From positions 16,753,606 to 16,817,605 of the forward strand of contig NC_134643.1 of the NCBI RefSeq assembly GCF_030463565.1: DNA of 64,000 nt, written 5' to 3'. Below are positions 33,901 through 47,719 of this stretch, one piece after another. Made by a program: the position numbers and the translations under genes. A model generated the notes under the pieces. That model saw only the letters and a program-made list of their open reading frames with translations. It did no database searches and was not told where the DNA came from. How positions within the stretch are numbered: position 1 is the first letter of the stretch; the number at the start of each line of letters is the position of its first letter. This stretch comes from Pelecanus crispus. Its lineage: Eukaryota > Chordata > Aves > Pelecaniformes > Pelecanidae.

Positions 33901-36900
33901 GCTCAGATTTATCAAGACTTGTAGAAAAAGAGGGTCTGAATTTTGCTTAGTGACTCAGGAAGAGATAACACCCTGCTAGGATACGGGTCACTGAAGGTTA
34001 TCGCTCCTCTGTATAGAGCACACAATAAGCAGGAGCACCCAGTGCTGTTATGGCACCGTATCACACAGAGGAGCTGGAAATTTCCAATAAAAGGGTTGGT
34101 GCCATATTCACATCCCTCTCATTTTTTATTCGCACCTCTTTTATTACACTTCTGTATTTTAATTCCTTTTTATTATGTACTGAAGAGTTATTGTGCCCTG
34201 AAAGCCAGCAATCTTGGCCTGGATGATGGGTGTTCCTATGATGGCATTGCACCATAAAGAGCACAAACACAAAATCCTTTTGGAGCGGGGAGAGTTTTGT
34301 CATCCTCTTCTGCCAATGTTAAAAAATGGGTCTCATTCTCCAAGACAAGTGTGTCATACTTTAATCCAATGTTAATGTTATTTTCTCTCTTATGAGCTTT
34401 CCATATTCTGCTTAAAGCATAAGTAGTTCCTCTGGCTTTATTTGAAGCCATCTGTCTCTTGATTTCATAAACCGAATTGATTTCTTAAGAGATCTCTCGC
34501 ATCAGAAACAGCCAACTAGATTAGACTTGTTGATTCAGTATTTAACTGTATTTTTACACCGTGGATGAATATAGCAACACATTATTTGAGTCTCGACCAG
34601 GCTGGGAATCACAGCAATGGGAGGGTGCATAGTCACAGAGCCCTGTGGAGCTTCTCCTGCCTGCCATGGGTGAGGCAGGGAATCTGCAGCGTCACAGCCC
34701 GACGTGCTCTGTCCTTTGGTACAGATACTACTACATGCGCATGGAGTTATGTTTAACACAGATATTTTCAGATATCTGAAAATAAAGCAGAGGCATAGAT
34801 AGCCTTGTTTGTGCCATGCTGGAGCGGGAGGCTCAGCCTTGCCTCTCCACCCTGAGCTCCTTCCTGCTGTCTCCAGAGACACCTGCGCTGAGAAATGCTT
34901 GTGGGACACCCATCTGCAAAGTGTTTTCAGCCATGTGAGAGTGTAAAAACATCCGTATTTCCCCAGACTAAGGCAGAGGCGTTGCAGGGGGTCCTGTCCA
35001 CCTCACACTTGCATACAGCAGCCATGTATGTACCTCCTCTATGTCTATCCCATCTCTAGGGGAGTCATGGTGCCGGTTGCCTGCGGCTTCATGCTGCAGC
35101 CCTTTCCTGCTGAGATCATGCAGGTCCGTTGTGTGAATACCATGGAAAGGTGGTGCTGGCTCCAAGGAAATCTGTGGTGTCCCCACTGGGTTTCCTTAGA
35201 GGTCTTTTCCTCTTGGCAGGCAGGAGTAGATGGCAGAAGAAGCAATAGTTTATTCCTCTCTTGGCTGGACTTGGTCAGTTGAAGCCCAGGAGCTGTTGTT
35301 GCGTGTGTGGTATGGGGCCTGACACTAGTGTCCGTGTCCAGCACTGCTGGGCCAGAAAGGGCTTGTTTTCCCACCCCTCAGCACTGCTGGACCATTTGTC
35401 TGTGACTCCATCATCAGGCCAGGACTTCTGTCTGGTTTCTGTCTCCCCAGAGGTCAGTCAAGATAATGATCCTTTGAAGACCACAATAGCAGTCACCTGA
35501 ATTTCAGTTACTGAGCCCAAAAACATTTCTGTTAAACAAGAGCAAAATCAAACTGGCATGAAAGTAAAACCAAAATCAAACAGTAATTATAAATGGCCAA
35601 AGCGCTGCCTGGCAGAATACAACAGACAGCTTCTCTGAATGGGTGCTGGCACTATATTTCCCAGGCAAGCCCTGGCCACAGTTCCCAATTTCCTTTTTAA
35701 AGTCCAACTGAGCACACTTTTAGTTGTTTATCCATTTTGAAACACCCTTAAGGGTACTGTTTAAAAATAACCTAAATAAATAAATATGCAGCAGATATTT
35801 CTACGCAGCTGGTGGAACATTTGAATATATGCAAACATTAAGTCAGAGCCAGCTCCTTGTAATCGTTTATGTTTGTGCTCTAGCTCTCCCTGTGTGGTGT
35901 ACCTTTGAAGATAGCAGTGCAATAAAATACTCCATTATCTCCAGATACTTTAGACTGTGTCATTCCTTAAACTGTGTGAATTATGACTGATGTTTCTCTC
36001 AGGCAACAGTTACATGGAAAAAATGTATTTCCCAATATTTCACCAGGTATCTTATCAGTTCTTGGGCTCCTATCAGCTTCAGCTTGTTTTGCAAGAATGT
36101 GCAAAATGAAACAATCTGGGGTTTTGCTCATGGAGCAACATTGCTGTGTTCATCTTGCAGAGGGGTTCACCTAGCTGTAGGCTCCACGGGCTCAACAGGT
36201 CTGGGGTCTACGCTCCCCGACACAATCGCCAAGTGTTTGTTCCAGAGCTGTTCAGGTGTGTACAGCCCTGCTCTTTATAACCATTTGAAATCACATCTGG
36301 ATTTGGAAATTTTAACCTGAACTCACCTTTATTACCAGCCTTTTCTTCCCCTGGAATTGCACAAAGCAGGTAGCCATGGGACATGGAGGCTTTTGTCTTT
36401 TGATCTTATGTCAGGATAGTTTCAGATTATTTAAGAGCCTCACTTTCTTGAATATTTGGTAATTGTTAAGAGAGGAACTTCCAGTTTCTGTATTACAATG
36501 AATTGTCACTGAAATGCTTTTTTTAATTTTATTTTATTTTTCGATTTGCTGTTAACATACTTAACTTTTTCCATTTGTGGACTTCATAAACATTTCCATG
36601 TTTATTTCCATAAACGAGCCTCCCAAGTATACATTGCTGTCTAGCACAGAAAAGCCTGCTTTTCTTACTTGTGTTACAGACATCCTTAGAAGTAAAGCAC
36701 TAGGTTCAAAGACCACCTGCTGAAAATCAGTAGTTTAGATTAATTTTTTAGATTAGGGCTAGCAAACTTTCACTTCTTTAAACGTTGTTTCTCTGTATCA
36801 TACAGAGACCACATACTTTTAAAAATATTAAAATATATTAAACACTAAATAAAATATTAAATATATTTTAAAATAACTTATCAGAAATATCAGTAGGACA

Positions 36901-37255
36901 AATTAAAGGTAAAATTCAAGAGCTGAGTTGATTTAGTTGTAAGCAGAAATTAAACATCATTTTGTTCATCATTCTCAATCTAGGAACAAGATCTTTCTCA
37001 TGCTGTTAGAAAGCCCCACAGTACCCTCAGTTGCATTCACACCCCTGCATATCCTTTGTATCTGCTTGTTTGCAGACCGACACAGGGAAATGATAAAATA
37101 ACTTTATGTAGATTAGCAGGTGGCCTGACCTGGCATTCTTTCTGCTCGGGAGAAGGCAGAAGTAGGAAAGTGGTAATTCAGGACTATGAGATAATCCCAG
37201 CTATAGCACTGCTTATTTGAGGAAGTTTACAAGAATGGTGGCTGAGAGATCCAGA

Positions 37256-37268
37256 AAAAAAAAAAAAA
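37256..37268. repeat. A tract
   Basis: A run of about 13 A followed by CACAAACCC. No repeat family is recognised at it. Confidence 0.8.
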
Positions 37269-39777
37269 CACAAACCCAGCCACAAATGGAGCATTTGAAT
37301 GAATTTTCATTTATCACTTGGTGAAACAAAGAGCAGGTAGCAATGTCTGTTTTTCTGTGCTCACAGTCGCAGACCCGCCAGCTCCGGGACTCCTGGGCTC
37401 ATCCATAACATCTCTCGGTCAGCTGAGCCCTGACTCCTAGTTTTTTTCTTCCCCCGCACAATGCTTGTAGCTGATGCTTTGGCCTCTGCTTGTACAACAG
37501 GAAACCTGGTAGTTCACATGGCTTAGCTGTGATTTGCATACAGCCTATGGTTTCAGCCTTTTTCTTTTTTGTTTTAGCTTTTTTTTTCAGTAAAAAAAAA
37601 AAAAAGGTTATTTGCTCCCTGTGCAAAACCTGAAGGAAAGGTCTGCCACCGAGGGCTGTAATCAGGCCCATGGCTGTCTTTGGATCCCAAAGACGCCACT
37701 ATTGCTGTTCCTATCCGCAACGTTATTAATAAAAAGAGATATACTTCCTCCACCTGGGAAAAAAAATCCGCAAAGCCACAAATCCCAAAGCCAAGCGTGC
37801 AAGCCATTTTGCAACCAGTGGGTGGTAACAGAAATGGGAAAACCCTCCGGTCCGGGGGTGGTGGCACCTTCCTTTGCAGCAACTTCTGGGGAACAGACCC
37901 TGGCCGCAGCACCTGCTGCCAGAGCTGGTGCTCCCCTTTGTTTCTAGACAGACTGCTTCAGGTTGTAATCGTGCCAGATCAAACAAGCTAAAAATATTGC
38001 ATCTAATCAGTTTAGAATAAAGGCCATCTCAGAAAAGGTAGTTGCTCCAGGAAATGAGCTTCTTTCTCAACTGCTGGCATCATTCCCACTGAGTCACTGA
38101 TGGGACTCGGAGTGCTGGGCTGCAGGAGTGAAATGAAAAAGTCCTTTGGGTGAAACTAAAAAGGGAATCTCCTCCGTGCTGAGCTTCATGCAAAAGCACC
38201 TCAAAATAAGGCAGTAAGAAACTGGTCAGCTTGAAGGGCAGCACTGGGACTGGGAAAAGCAACCATAATCCTGGACACAAGTCCCTTGAGGACAAGTATT
38301 TGGGGGATTGGTGAACGGCAGGGAAAAGGGGAGCTGTCCATATTTACCATCCAGTTAACAAAGTCTGTGAAGGAAGTAATTTAGAGCAAACAGGAGGAGG
38401 ATAAAATAAGAGCAGGATTTCCAGCATGGCTCTCCCCTGAAGGGTGAGGAGCAAACGCTCCTCAGGATGGGCCAACCGCACCTGGGAGCCTCCACAAGCA
38501 CAACCGGGTGGTTGTCCGGGCTGGGCAAAACACAGTCTGCTGGGTGGAAACCTGCAGCTGGAGGTCTGGGGAGGTGATCCTCCAAAGAAAGGTTAGCAAA
38601 GTAATCAGTCCTCATCAGACTCTCCTTCATATCTCAAAAATGTCTTCCCTGTCTCATTTCCCAAGATGTTTGCTTGAAAAACGTGGTCACACAGACAATG
38701 TGCTTGGAGAGAGTATGTTTGGGTGATCCAGTCTGGTTGTCGATTGGAATTAAATACTTGCTCTTTGTAACACCATAAACCCTTGCGTTTCTGGGGCTTA
38801 AAACTCAATCCTGAAACAATATTACGAAGTGCCACAGAGTTTGAGGAAATTCTTCACTCGTGTCATAACCCTTACAGAGACACCAATTATAACTAACTTC
38901 TTAAGATTAATCATTATAAATATAGTAGTACCTTTTCATATGATAGTGGCTTTCATGGAAAATGCATTCACATGTTTGTATTCTTTTTATTAGCTGCCTT
39001 TATGATCAAAAGTTAATTACTTTTTACCTACTGGCTGTACTTGCATGATGTAATATTTTCCAAGGTCTGTCGGAAAGACTTGTTCATTTATGACTCAGGA
39101 TAGGCCTAAAATAAAAACCATGTAGCTAAGTACATCTAATAAATGTGAGTTGGCTGCAGTCTAATGTTTCTATCAGTACCAGCCCTGATTAAATATCCTC
39201 CATCCTGTGATATGTCCATGGAAAAACCTCCACACGAACGTGTGTGTATTCCTTCATTTTGTTAAATCATTCTATTTTTCTAGCCAAACCAGCCCTTTAG
39301 TTACTGAACTATGTACTCAGAGCTTGATTTAAACAGCACTGAGTAGTCAAATTGTACCTTGTTTTGGATCAGCAAGATTCACTGTCAGGACAAGGTGAGC
39401 AGGGACTGTTGCCTGAGCTATGGGATGCAAGGTGCAGCACTGTTGTTACCATTGGTGCCAGCTCCTAATTAGCGATCACAATAAATAAATGATATACACA
39501 AATTTTTGGTGAGACTTGTGATATTCTAAAGAGTGTTGAGTTGCTGCAGTTTGGGTTGGAAAGGCTGCATCTCCCCAGCTAGCCTGGGTCCTGATGGGCT
39601 CCGGGCCAGCTGGCTGTGGGAAGAGAGACCTCCTGCTGTCAGTGGTGGCAAGCCTGAAAAGCTTTCTGCCTCATCTCTTGGGTGTAAAGTGAGGCTTTGC
39701 CAAGAGGATATCCACCTCCACAAGAACCCTGCTGCCTTTCTCATGCACTTTAAGATGTTCCTGAAGTTTCTAGAACT

Positions 39778-40733
39778 GATGGGCTGAGGCCAACTGTACA
39801 AGGTTCAACAAGGCCAAGTGCCGGGTCCTGCACTTAGGTAACAACAACCCCATGCAATGCTACAGGCTTGGGGAAGAGTGGCTGGAAAGCTGCCTGGCTG
39901 AAAAGGACCTGGGGGTGTTGATGGACAGCCGGCTGAACATGAGCCAGCAGTGTGCCCAGGGGGCCAAGAAGGCCAACAGCATCCTGGCTTGTATCAGGAA
40001 TAGTGTGGCCAGCAGGAGCAGGGAGGTGATTGTGCCCCTGTACTTGGCACTGGTGAGGCCACACCTCAAATACTGTGTTCAGTTTTGGGCCCCTCACCAC
40101 AAGAAAGACATTGAGGTGCTGGAGGGTGTCCAGAGAAGGGCAACAAGGCTGGTGAAGGGTCTAGAGAGCACAAGTCTTATGAGGAGTGGCTGAGGGAACT
40201 GGGGTTGTTTAGCCTGGAGAAGAGAAGGCTGAGGGGAGACCTTATCGCTCTCTACAACTCCCTGAAAGGAGGCTGTAGTGAGGTGGGTGTTGGTCTCTTC
40301 TCCCAAGTAGTTAGCGATAGGACAAGAGGAAATGGCCTTAAGTTGCATCAGGGGAGGTTTAGATTGGATATTAGGAAAATTTTCTTTACTGAAAGAGTGG
40401 TCAAGCATTGGACCAGGCTGCCCAGAGAGGTGGTGGAGTCACCAGCCCTGGAAGTGTTCAAAAAACGGGTAGATGTGGCACTTTGGGACATGGTTTAGTG
40501 GACATGGTAGTGTTGGGTTGATGGTTGAACTGATGATCTTAGAGGTCCTTTCCAACCTTAATGATTCCTAGTTTTTACTTTCATTAACAATAATCCAGCC
40601 ACCAAGCCAGGAAGCACGAAATTGCTACTCTACCCTTAATTGTTTTAGTGGTGGACTTGGCAGTGTTAGGTTAATGGCTGGACTGGATGATCTTAAAGGT
40701 CTTTCCCAACCTAAATGATTCTATGATTCTATG
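39778..40733 (+). mobile_element. CR1 LINE, 3' half, same subfamily as 7,565-9,933
   Basis: This corresponds, base for base in length, to 8,978-9,933 of the long CR1. RT C-terminal frames are visible at 39,852-40,193 and 40,205-40,498 ([11 protein letters not shown]), separated by a frame change near 40,170-40,200. The 3' part again shows two CR1 3' ends separated by the TTTTTACTTTCATTAACAAT spacer, then an octamer tail (ATTCTATG)n at 40,716-40,733. The high similarity suggests a recent wave of insertion. Confidence 0.94.
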
Positions 40734-41287
40734 ATTTTTTTTCCCCCTGAAGCTAAGTCTTAGTTACTTTGGAGCAACTGGTTTTTCTTTCAATGACTGA
40801 TTAAACCACAACTCTCTATAGTGAACATAGCAAAAATTGATGGAAATTATCAGGGTGAAGCAAAGGAGAAAGTCAGGGCACTTTTAGGAGAGTGCAGGTG
40901 GAAATGCTGAGCTGCAGACAGGTGAGATAGCAGAAGTAACCAGGAAAGCCAGCTTGCTGGGGAGGCTGACATGAAGCAAGGAAATACAGATTAACCTATG
41001 AAGGGACTGGGGCCTTGTGCTCCTGAGGGGTTTTCTGTGCCTGCAGCCTGGCACATGTGTGGGAGGTGGGTACAGAGCCCCAGTATGGCACCAGTCCCTG
41101 TGGGGTCCTGTGACACCTTCGTGTGCAAGAAGGGCACAGGGGGCCAGGGCCAGGGACGGTAGTCTGACCCCTTTCCTTGCAGCCCCAGCTGAGGTCTTAC
41201 CCTTGCACAGAAGGCTGCTGTCGTGCTCTTGTGGAAGGGTAACCCTCCTGCGAGGCTCCTTGGGAGGGCTCAGAAATCAGCCCCACT

Positions 41288-41346
41288 GAGGAGGAGGAGG
41301 AGGAGGAGGAGGAGGAGGAGGAGGAGGAGGAGGAGGAGGAGGAGGA
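41288..41346. repeat. (GAG)n microsatellite
   Basis: 59 bases of perfect GAG/GGA repeat, nearly 20 units, all purine on the plus strand. The 70-90-codon ORFs across it encode only homopolymer tracts (Arg, Ser or Pro) and are artefacts. Confidence 0.97.
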
Positions 41347-42639
41347 CGTCCCCACCACCCTGCTCCCAGCCCTTCCCCTCCTCCTGTCAACCCACAGGGG
41401 AGCAGAAACAGCTGAGCACTCATTCTGGGCTGAAAAGAGACAATTCTGGTCTTGATATAACCACATGAGGTAAAAAAAGAATTTCTTAAGGACAACAGAT
41501 CATGTCTTCTCTTGCCAACTGCCTACATGTTGGAAAATGAAACTTTGTTGTGTATACATAAAGCCATTGAAATCTAAGATTTTCCCAGCCTGGTGCAACC
41601 CAATTGCAGAACATCATGCTCAGCCTTGACTGCCTTGTGCACCACAGAGCATCTCGTTAATATTTAAACTTGGTCTTTTGACTCTTATCCCAGAAGCCAT
41701 GGCAAGGGTTTGTGATTTAAGCAGGGTTGTGTAAGCAAGACAGCCCTGGTGAGTCTGAGCTGCTGAATGGCAGAGCTCGCATGCGCTCCTGCAGACCAGA
41801 AGATTGTAAGGTGCATGGGCTGGAAATCACAGCAGATGAACCGGACTTGTCCCACAGAGGTGCAAGCAGTACCGGTGAAGCTATCACACATGAGAGCTGA
41901 CCCACACAGCATCCCGGGAGCTGAAGAGAGTCATGCCAGGAGGAGTCCTGGTGTGCGAACAGGAACGCAGCACATGCCATACCATGGCTGTAACCTATTC
42001 GCCTTTGTTCCTGTGATTAGGGAGCAGTGGGAGCAGCCTGGGGGGGGGGCAGAGACTCAGCTGGGGGTGCAGAGGAGAGCGACTTTGATGGATTGCTAAG
42101 ATTATAAACAGTTGTGGAAGACCATCCATGCCATCCTATGACCTCACGTGCCTCGTGCTCACAGAAGGCAAGAAAAACTTGGATAGTTTTAATATTCTGA
42201 AGGCAGGATGGAGAGGATGAGAGTATCATGTCTGTGGCAGAGGAATGAGGTGCCAGCAAAATGCATAGAAAGAACAAATGACATGTGCAGAGTAGTGGGT
42301 GTCTCCTTAAGGCATTGACAAATTAGTGTCTAAATCTTCAGCAGAAAAGATTGAATGAATATCCCAGGCACCCTGCTCCTGACTGATGCAGCTCTGAAAA
42401 CCTGTTTTTCTTAAGAATCAGTATGTAAAGCTCTCTCCTCACTTCCTAGACATCTACCTATCTACATCTGCCTGTGCCAGATTCCTTATGTACCTTTACG
42501 AAAACACAAATGAATACTAACAACAATTCCAATACAACCATTAATCAATATTAACAACAATGCAAACACAACAATTAAACTGGCCTGATCATACACAGAA
42601 ATTAGTTGGGGCTCTTGCGACCACTATAAAACATTCTTT

Positions 42640-42690
42640 TAATATATATTGATATTTTATTATATTGATATTTTTATATATATATAAAAT
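42640..42690. repeat. AT-rich simple repeat
   Basis: Imperfect TATATTGATATTTT repeats ending in a TATATATATATA run. Confidence 0.8.
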
Positions 42691-45600
42691 ATTTTGCCTT
42701 GACAGTCTAGAAATACAGCATATGAAATGCCATTGAACTCTTGTATTCCCAGTTAGGATCTAAAAACTGATCCAAAATATAATTCTTACTCAAGCATAAT
42801 TTATTAACATAAACCTATGTTGATAACCTTTACACTCTGTCTGAAGATAAAGTGCTTGTAAATATGCTTCTTATTTAATCACTCCAATTTTTTGGAAGGT
42901 AATACTTCAATTAGAGGAACAGTACCTTGATTAGAAGAACAATTAATGCTTGTTTAAGTGTCATTTTTATTATTACTGTCTCACTCTACAGTTAAACATT
43001 ACCCAAGATATCTCACTATTAATCTATTAATGATATAATAGCACTTGTCATTTTTTAGGACCTTCCACTCAAGATTCTTGAATTGCTTTATGACTGTTAG
43101 TGTGACTTTATAACAGCCTTCCATAGCAGATAAACATATGATACTTGCTTTACTTAAAAGAAACTGAAGCATGTAAAAATTACTCAGTGCCATATGAAAG
43201 GATGTCTTATTGATAGATATTTTGGAAACTTCCTTTGCAAAGGCATCTTCTCTTGTGACAGCCCAGTGCAGCTCTTGTTAAAGGCAGATATTAGCTCATA
43301 GCAATAGATTTTCTTCATTGTTCTGGAATTAAAATGACCTTGACTGGGAGAAGCCTTCTGAGAGCCTGACCAAGCTTTGAATTATTTCACGTAGAAAAAC
43401 ACCATCCTTACATTCTCTCTTACTCGTGCTTCAAGTCAGTGGCAGGTCCTTGAGACTATTCTAGGTCTTAAGATCCCTGGATTGAAAAACCCTGCCCTAG
43501 AAATCTGCTCTCTGCTTCAGGCAGTGAAGCAGGGTGTGAAAAACAGAATGGGGATTTTGCTGGCAGAGCTATTGCTCTTGTGTCGTGATTAGAGTGGGGC
43601 TGGATTACTCACATGGTTTTCCATGTCCCTCACTACCAACCAGCTCAAAACCACCACTGTGTCCCTCAGGAGTCTGCACTGATTTGCTCCATGACCGACA
43701 TGCTCGTACAGGGCAAGCAGCCACGTCCTTGCGTGGGTTGTTGTGCTTCAGCTATGTGACCTGGGAGCTCAGGTCCCATTGTTTGTGTGCTGCCATCCAC
43801 AAGGATGTCTCATCAGATGTCTGCCTTAATTGTTTCCCAACAATGTCTCTTTAATCCATTTTAGTTATTTATTAGGCCACCAGCAAGAATTCCAGAGTTG
43901 CAATAACTGCAGTTGAGATTGTTTGAGAGGTCTGTGAGGGGCATTGCAGGTATTTGATGTTAGTCTGTTAGACATTAATATGACTATACTCTGCAAATAT
44001 GTTAAGAATGCAGCTATACAAAAGGCACATGTACTTCTGTGCAAAGGACGCTCTGAGTGGGAGTTCCTGATCTTCTTAGCTCTCAATATTAGAAACAAAA
44101 AAGTGTAGTTGAAACTCGAGAGAACCAAATTCAAAACTGATCAAGGAAATCCTTTTTCTCTAAGTGCCCAACTCAAGGTGAAATTCCTTCCATACAGTGT
44201 CACTGAGGCCAGTAGTCCAAGAGGAGTTTAGCAAGTGAATACTGACTGCCCCACTTTGCAGCTGCAGTGCTCCATGCTGAGCTGCAGGTCTTTGCAATAA
44301 GCTCCCGTGCGTACAATCTGCTTCAGGATGAATTCTGGGATGGTTTCAGCCCAAATGGTTCAGGCATTCCTAAGAATATGACTTAGGAAGAGTGCATTCC
44401 TTTTCTGCCAGCTTTTATCCGTGAAATGTCCACCTCCACTTGCTGACACTCCAACTTACCTCAGTTGCTCCATGCAGTGGGTTTCAAGGCTACAGACCTG
44501 CTGAGAGGGGACCAAAACAAAGCCAAGTATTGGGTCTCCTGATTTCTTGTTATCATTTTTTAAAAGAGCCCAGAAGCAAACACTAGTTAAAGAAAACTAT
44601 TAAGATTGCAAAGTAAAGCACTCCAAATTAGGACGTGACAGAATTCAGGTTGTTTATGTGCATGTATATTGGATATAGACACTAACTGCAGGATCTCGTG
44701 GCTGTATCCCACAGGACCCTTGCTTCTTTCAGATCAAAAGAAGTCTCTGCTGGAGATGGATTGAGTGGCTCGTGGAAGAAGGCTGATGTGGATGCCCATA
44801 GCTGAGCTTGTCACACTCAGCTGTCTATGAAAAGACGGGCACTTCCAGGGTGTGATTAGCCCATCTTCCCATCGTGGCTGTCTACAGGAGGTCATCTGAA
44901 TTGTGCCTTGTAAGTATCTGTCACTCCCACTGACTGCAGAGGCGCTCCGCAGGAGTCTCCCAGATGCAGGTGTTGACCCTGCAGATGTTTAAAGTCCAGT
45001 GATTTGGCTCCTATCCTTGGTGTGTAGCGGCAGGTGCCACTAAAGGAAGGTTTGAAAAAGTTAGAGGGCTTCAGGAACAGAAGATGAATTTCCAACATCT
45101 GTCTACTTTGGGTCATGACAAAGCAGGGTAGATTCTGACTCGGTGTGATAAGGCAGCTCCTGTGTTTGTTTGCTGAGCTGACAGTAGCCTCCTAAATCAG
45201 CTCAGTCAGACAAGCTGGGATGATCTAAGGGGCTGTGGCTGCTACCGGGGAGGTCCTGCTCCTTTCTCCAGCACCCTGACACCTCTGTTGTGCATTGCTG
45301 GTGTATCCTTTGCTCTGCAGCAAAGGTGCTAACGTGTAGCTTGACTGAGGAACAGATAGAAAAGGAACAGTAAGAAGAAGAGGGGAAAGATGAGTGGAAA
45401 CTTGGCAGCTACTAGTGAAGACAGACACTGTGAGTCTGCTCTGCAATTTTCCAAGTAAACCTACTAGATCTCCCTTTGGCGTAGTCAGATCGCAGTTTTA
45501 CAGCATAAATCAAGTTGGAGGAGCAACAGCAAAGCAAAAGCTTTGAAACGAATCTCTACTATTAGGCTATCCCCAACAGCACTCTAAGTGGGCTTTGTGG

Positions 45601-47719
45601 TGGCAACACAATGCACACAGTCCATAGCCCCAATCCTTCCCCAGCCCCAGTGCCTTTTGGAGTTTTTCAAATGCCCTCATCTCCCTCTGGAGGGAGAGAA
45701 GTTATTTTAGAGTGAGGCAGAATAAATATGCTTGAACCATGGGCATGGGGAATCTGGAGTTGAGCTACAGCATAGTTACTCTAAATTTAGTTCTAAATGC
45801 ACAGAGAGGTAAGTCACCTGAGATGGCTGCTGCTGCAAGAGAAATGGATGTAGTAATATGTCTGGTGAGCCATGAAAATATCCCTCTAGAACAAACTGAT
45901 AGAGAAAAAAAATGGATTTTAACCCGTGTTTTAGGGTGTTGCTGAATCAATGTCTAAATATGCCTGAATTAATAAGGGCATTAGAGGGAGTGAAAATCTC
46001 TGAAATAAAGATTCCTTAATCCTGCAGAAGGAGCAGATCTGGAGTCCTCACAGGTGCTGACAATGTACTTCAGGCTACTGCTTGGTGACTTTGGGCTGTT
46101 GGAACATCTGATGACCCAGCAGGGCAGTGGGGACAAATCTGCCCAGTAGTTGGCACAGAAGCATTACCTTTCTTTTTTTTTAATTCTACCTGAAACCAGT
46201 CTCGAAGATCCACAGACATTCTCGTCTCAAAGAAGTTGAGCCTTGCTGAGCTTATCCAGGCAGTCCTATCACCCTGAAGCTATGTTTAGGAGTATGGCTG
46301 CGCTTCATTCCCACTCACGTAGACATACCTGGACTGCCTAAAACTGGTTAATTTAGATGCTGATAACAGAAGACACTCCAGTCTGACTTGCACCTATTTG
46401 CATATAAGCTGCTCCACATCATCTTTTCTGCTCTGCAGCTGCTGTATTCTTGTTTCCAGTATTTTTTGGTTTGTTTTTTTTTTTTCATCTTACTGGCTCC
46501 TGGGCTCACTTCTGACTATGCTTTAGCATTCCTCCAGTGATGAGAAGTTGTCTGCAAGTCCATGAACCTGGATGCAAGGAGACTTCCCTACTGAAGAAGT
46601 CACAGGGGTAGCACAGAAGGTCTGTCCAGGCTCCTGCACATCTGGGTCCAGGAGTGTTGGCAGTAGAAGCACATTTATGCTGGTGTCCAGTTCAGGATTA
46701 GGAAAAGTGACTGAATTCAAGCACATGAAGTGCTTTCTAGGACACAGTTTAGAGTGAAAGAAACAATGCACATGTTGGGCTGGAGCGGGGCAAACCAAGC
46801 TGCCAGAAAGGAGTGCAGCCCTGCTGCGGGCAGGCGCGTGCAGTACCCCAAACTGCATTTCCAGGGCCTTCCCCTGCTGTAGGGCTGAGACCTGCCTCCT
46901 CCTCACTCCTGCCATCCCAGAACTGGCTGCTCTCATGCACTGAAAGCTGGAGACCCTAAACAGAGGGAAAACAAACCTTTCCAGACAGGTCCTAGCCCAT
47001 CTCCATTTTAATGTGTTAATGACAATGAGACCTTGTGTTAAGATGTAGAACAGAAGACAAGGTGAAGTTCATATTTTTGGGTTCAACGCTTGTTGAGGCT
47101 GGCTGGGGAGGAATAGTAATTAACATTAGTTATCTAGTAAAGCTCTAAAGATAGCTCTGTGGCCAGTTTAGAAGAATTATATGATTATTGTTGTTCTTTC
47201 CCTTTGTGGCATTGGTATGAGTAATCTATCAGGATCATCTTCTCTGCCATGTGCACACTTTTTAAAAGTGGAGGTTGTAAGCTAGTACATGGTTTTGACT
47301 CTCTCTCTAAGTTACCTCTTCTCTTTCAGTGCCATTTCCAAACTTTCTGCCATAGATTTATTTTATTTGAGTTATTTGAGCACCTGCAGCCTTCTCCTGC
47401 AGTCTTATTGGGAGCATCTACATCAGTGTGTTGATTCAGAACACAAGTCCACTTTTGTAGCAAATCTCTTGATCATCTCCCATTCCTCTGCTTTGGGTTG
47501 CATGGTGGAGCAGCCTCAGACTGCATGAACCAGATTCCTGGGGATGGGAACGAATGGGAAGATGTGCTCCAGGGGTGCATCCAGGAGCAGCTGCAAAGGG
47601 GACTTCAATCGAGCCAGGCTACAGCTCATCCAAAATAAAGTAAAACACTGAAAAGTGGATTTCAGGTCCTCAGCACCAACTGCTTTGCTGTACAAATCCA
47701 CTCCTGCTTGTATGTATGT

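Larger units (their letters stand above)
26900..39777. other. Intergenic DNA upstream of SLC26A3, no gene seen
   Basis: About 13 kb without a recognisable coding exon. It should hold the SLC26A3 promoter and non-coding exon 1, but no convincing TATA box plus donor could be fixed. The only clear repeat is a CR1 tail at 27,830-27,915. The ORF at 29,418-29,798 (+, 126 codons) has no recognised domain. Confidence 0.5.
40734..47719. other. Intergenic DNA, no gene seen
   Basis: About 7 kb of unique-looking sequence. It contains a GAG microsatellite, a G run at about 42,040-42,048, an ACAA-rich stretch (42,500-42,580) and an AT-repeat stretch (42,640-42,690). No coding exon is recognised. Confidence 0.5.

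Noticed and set aside
41197-41495. ORFs with poly-Arg, poly-Ser or poly-Pro
   Set aside because: Direct products of the GAG microsatellite.
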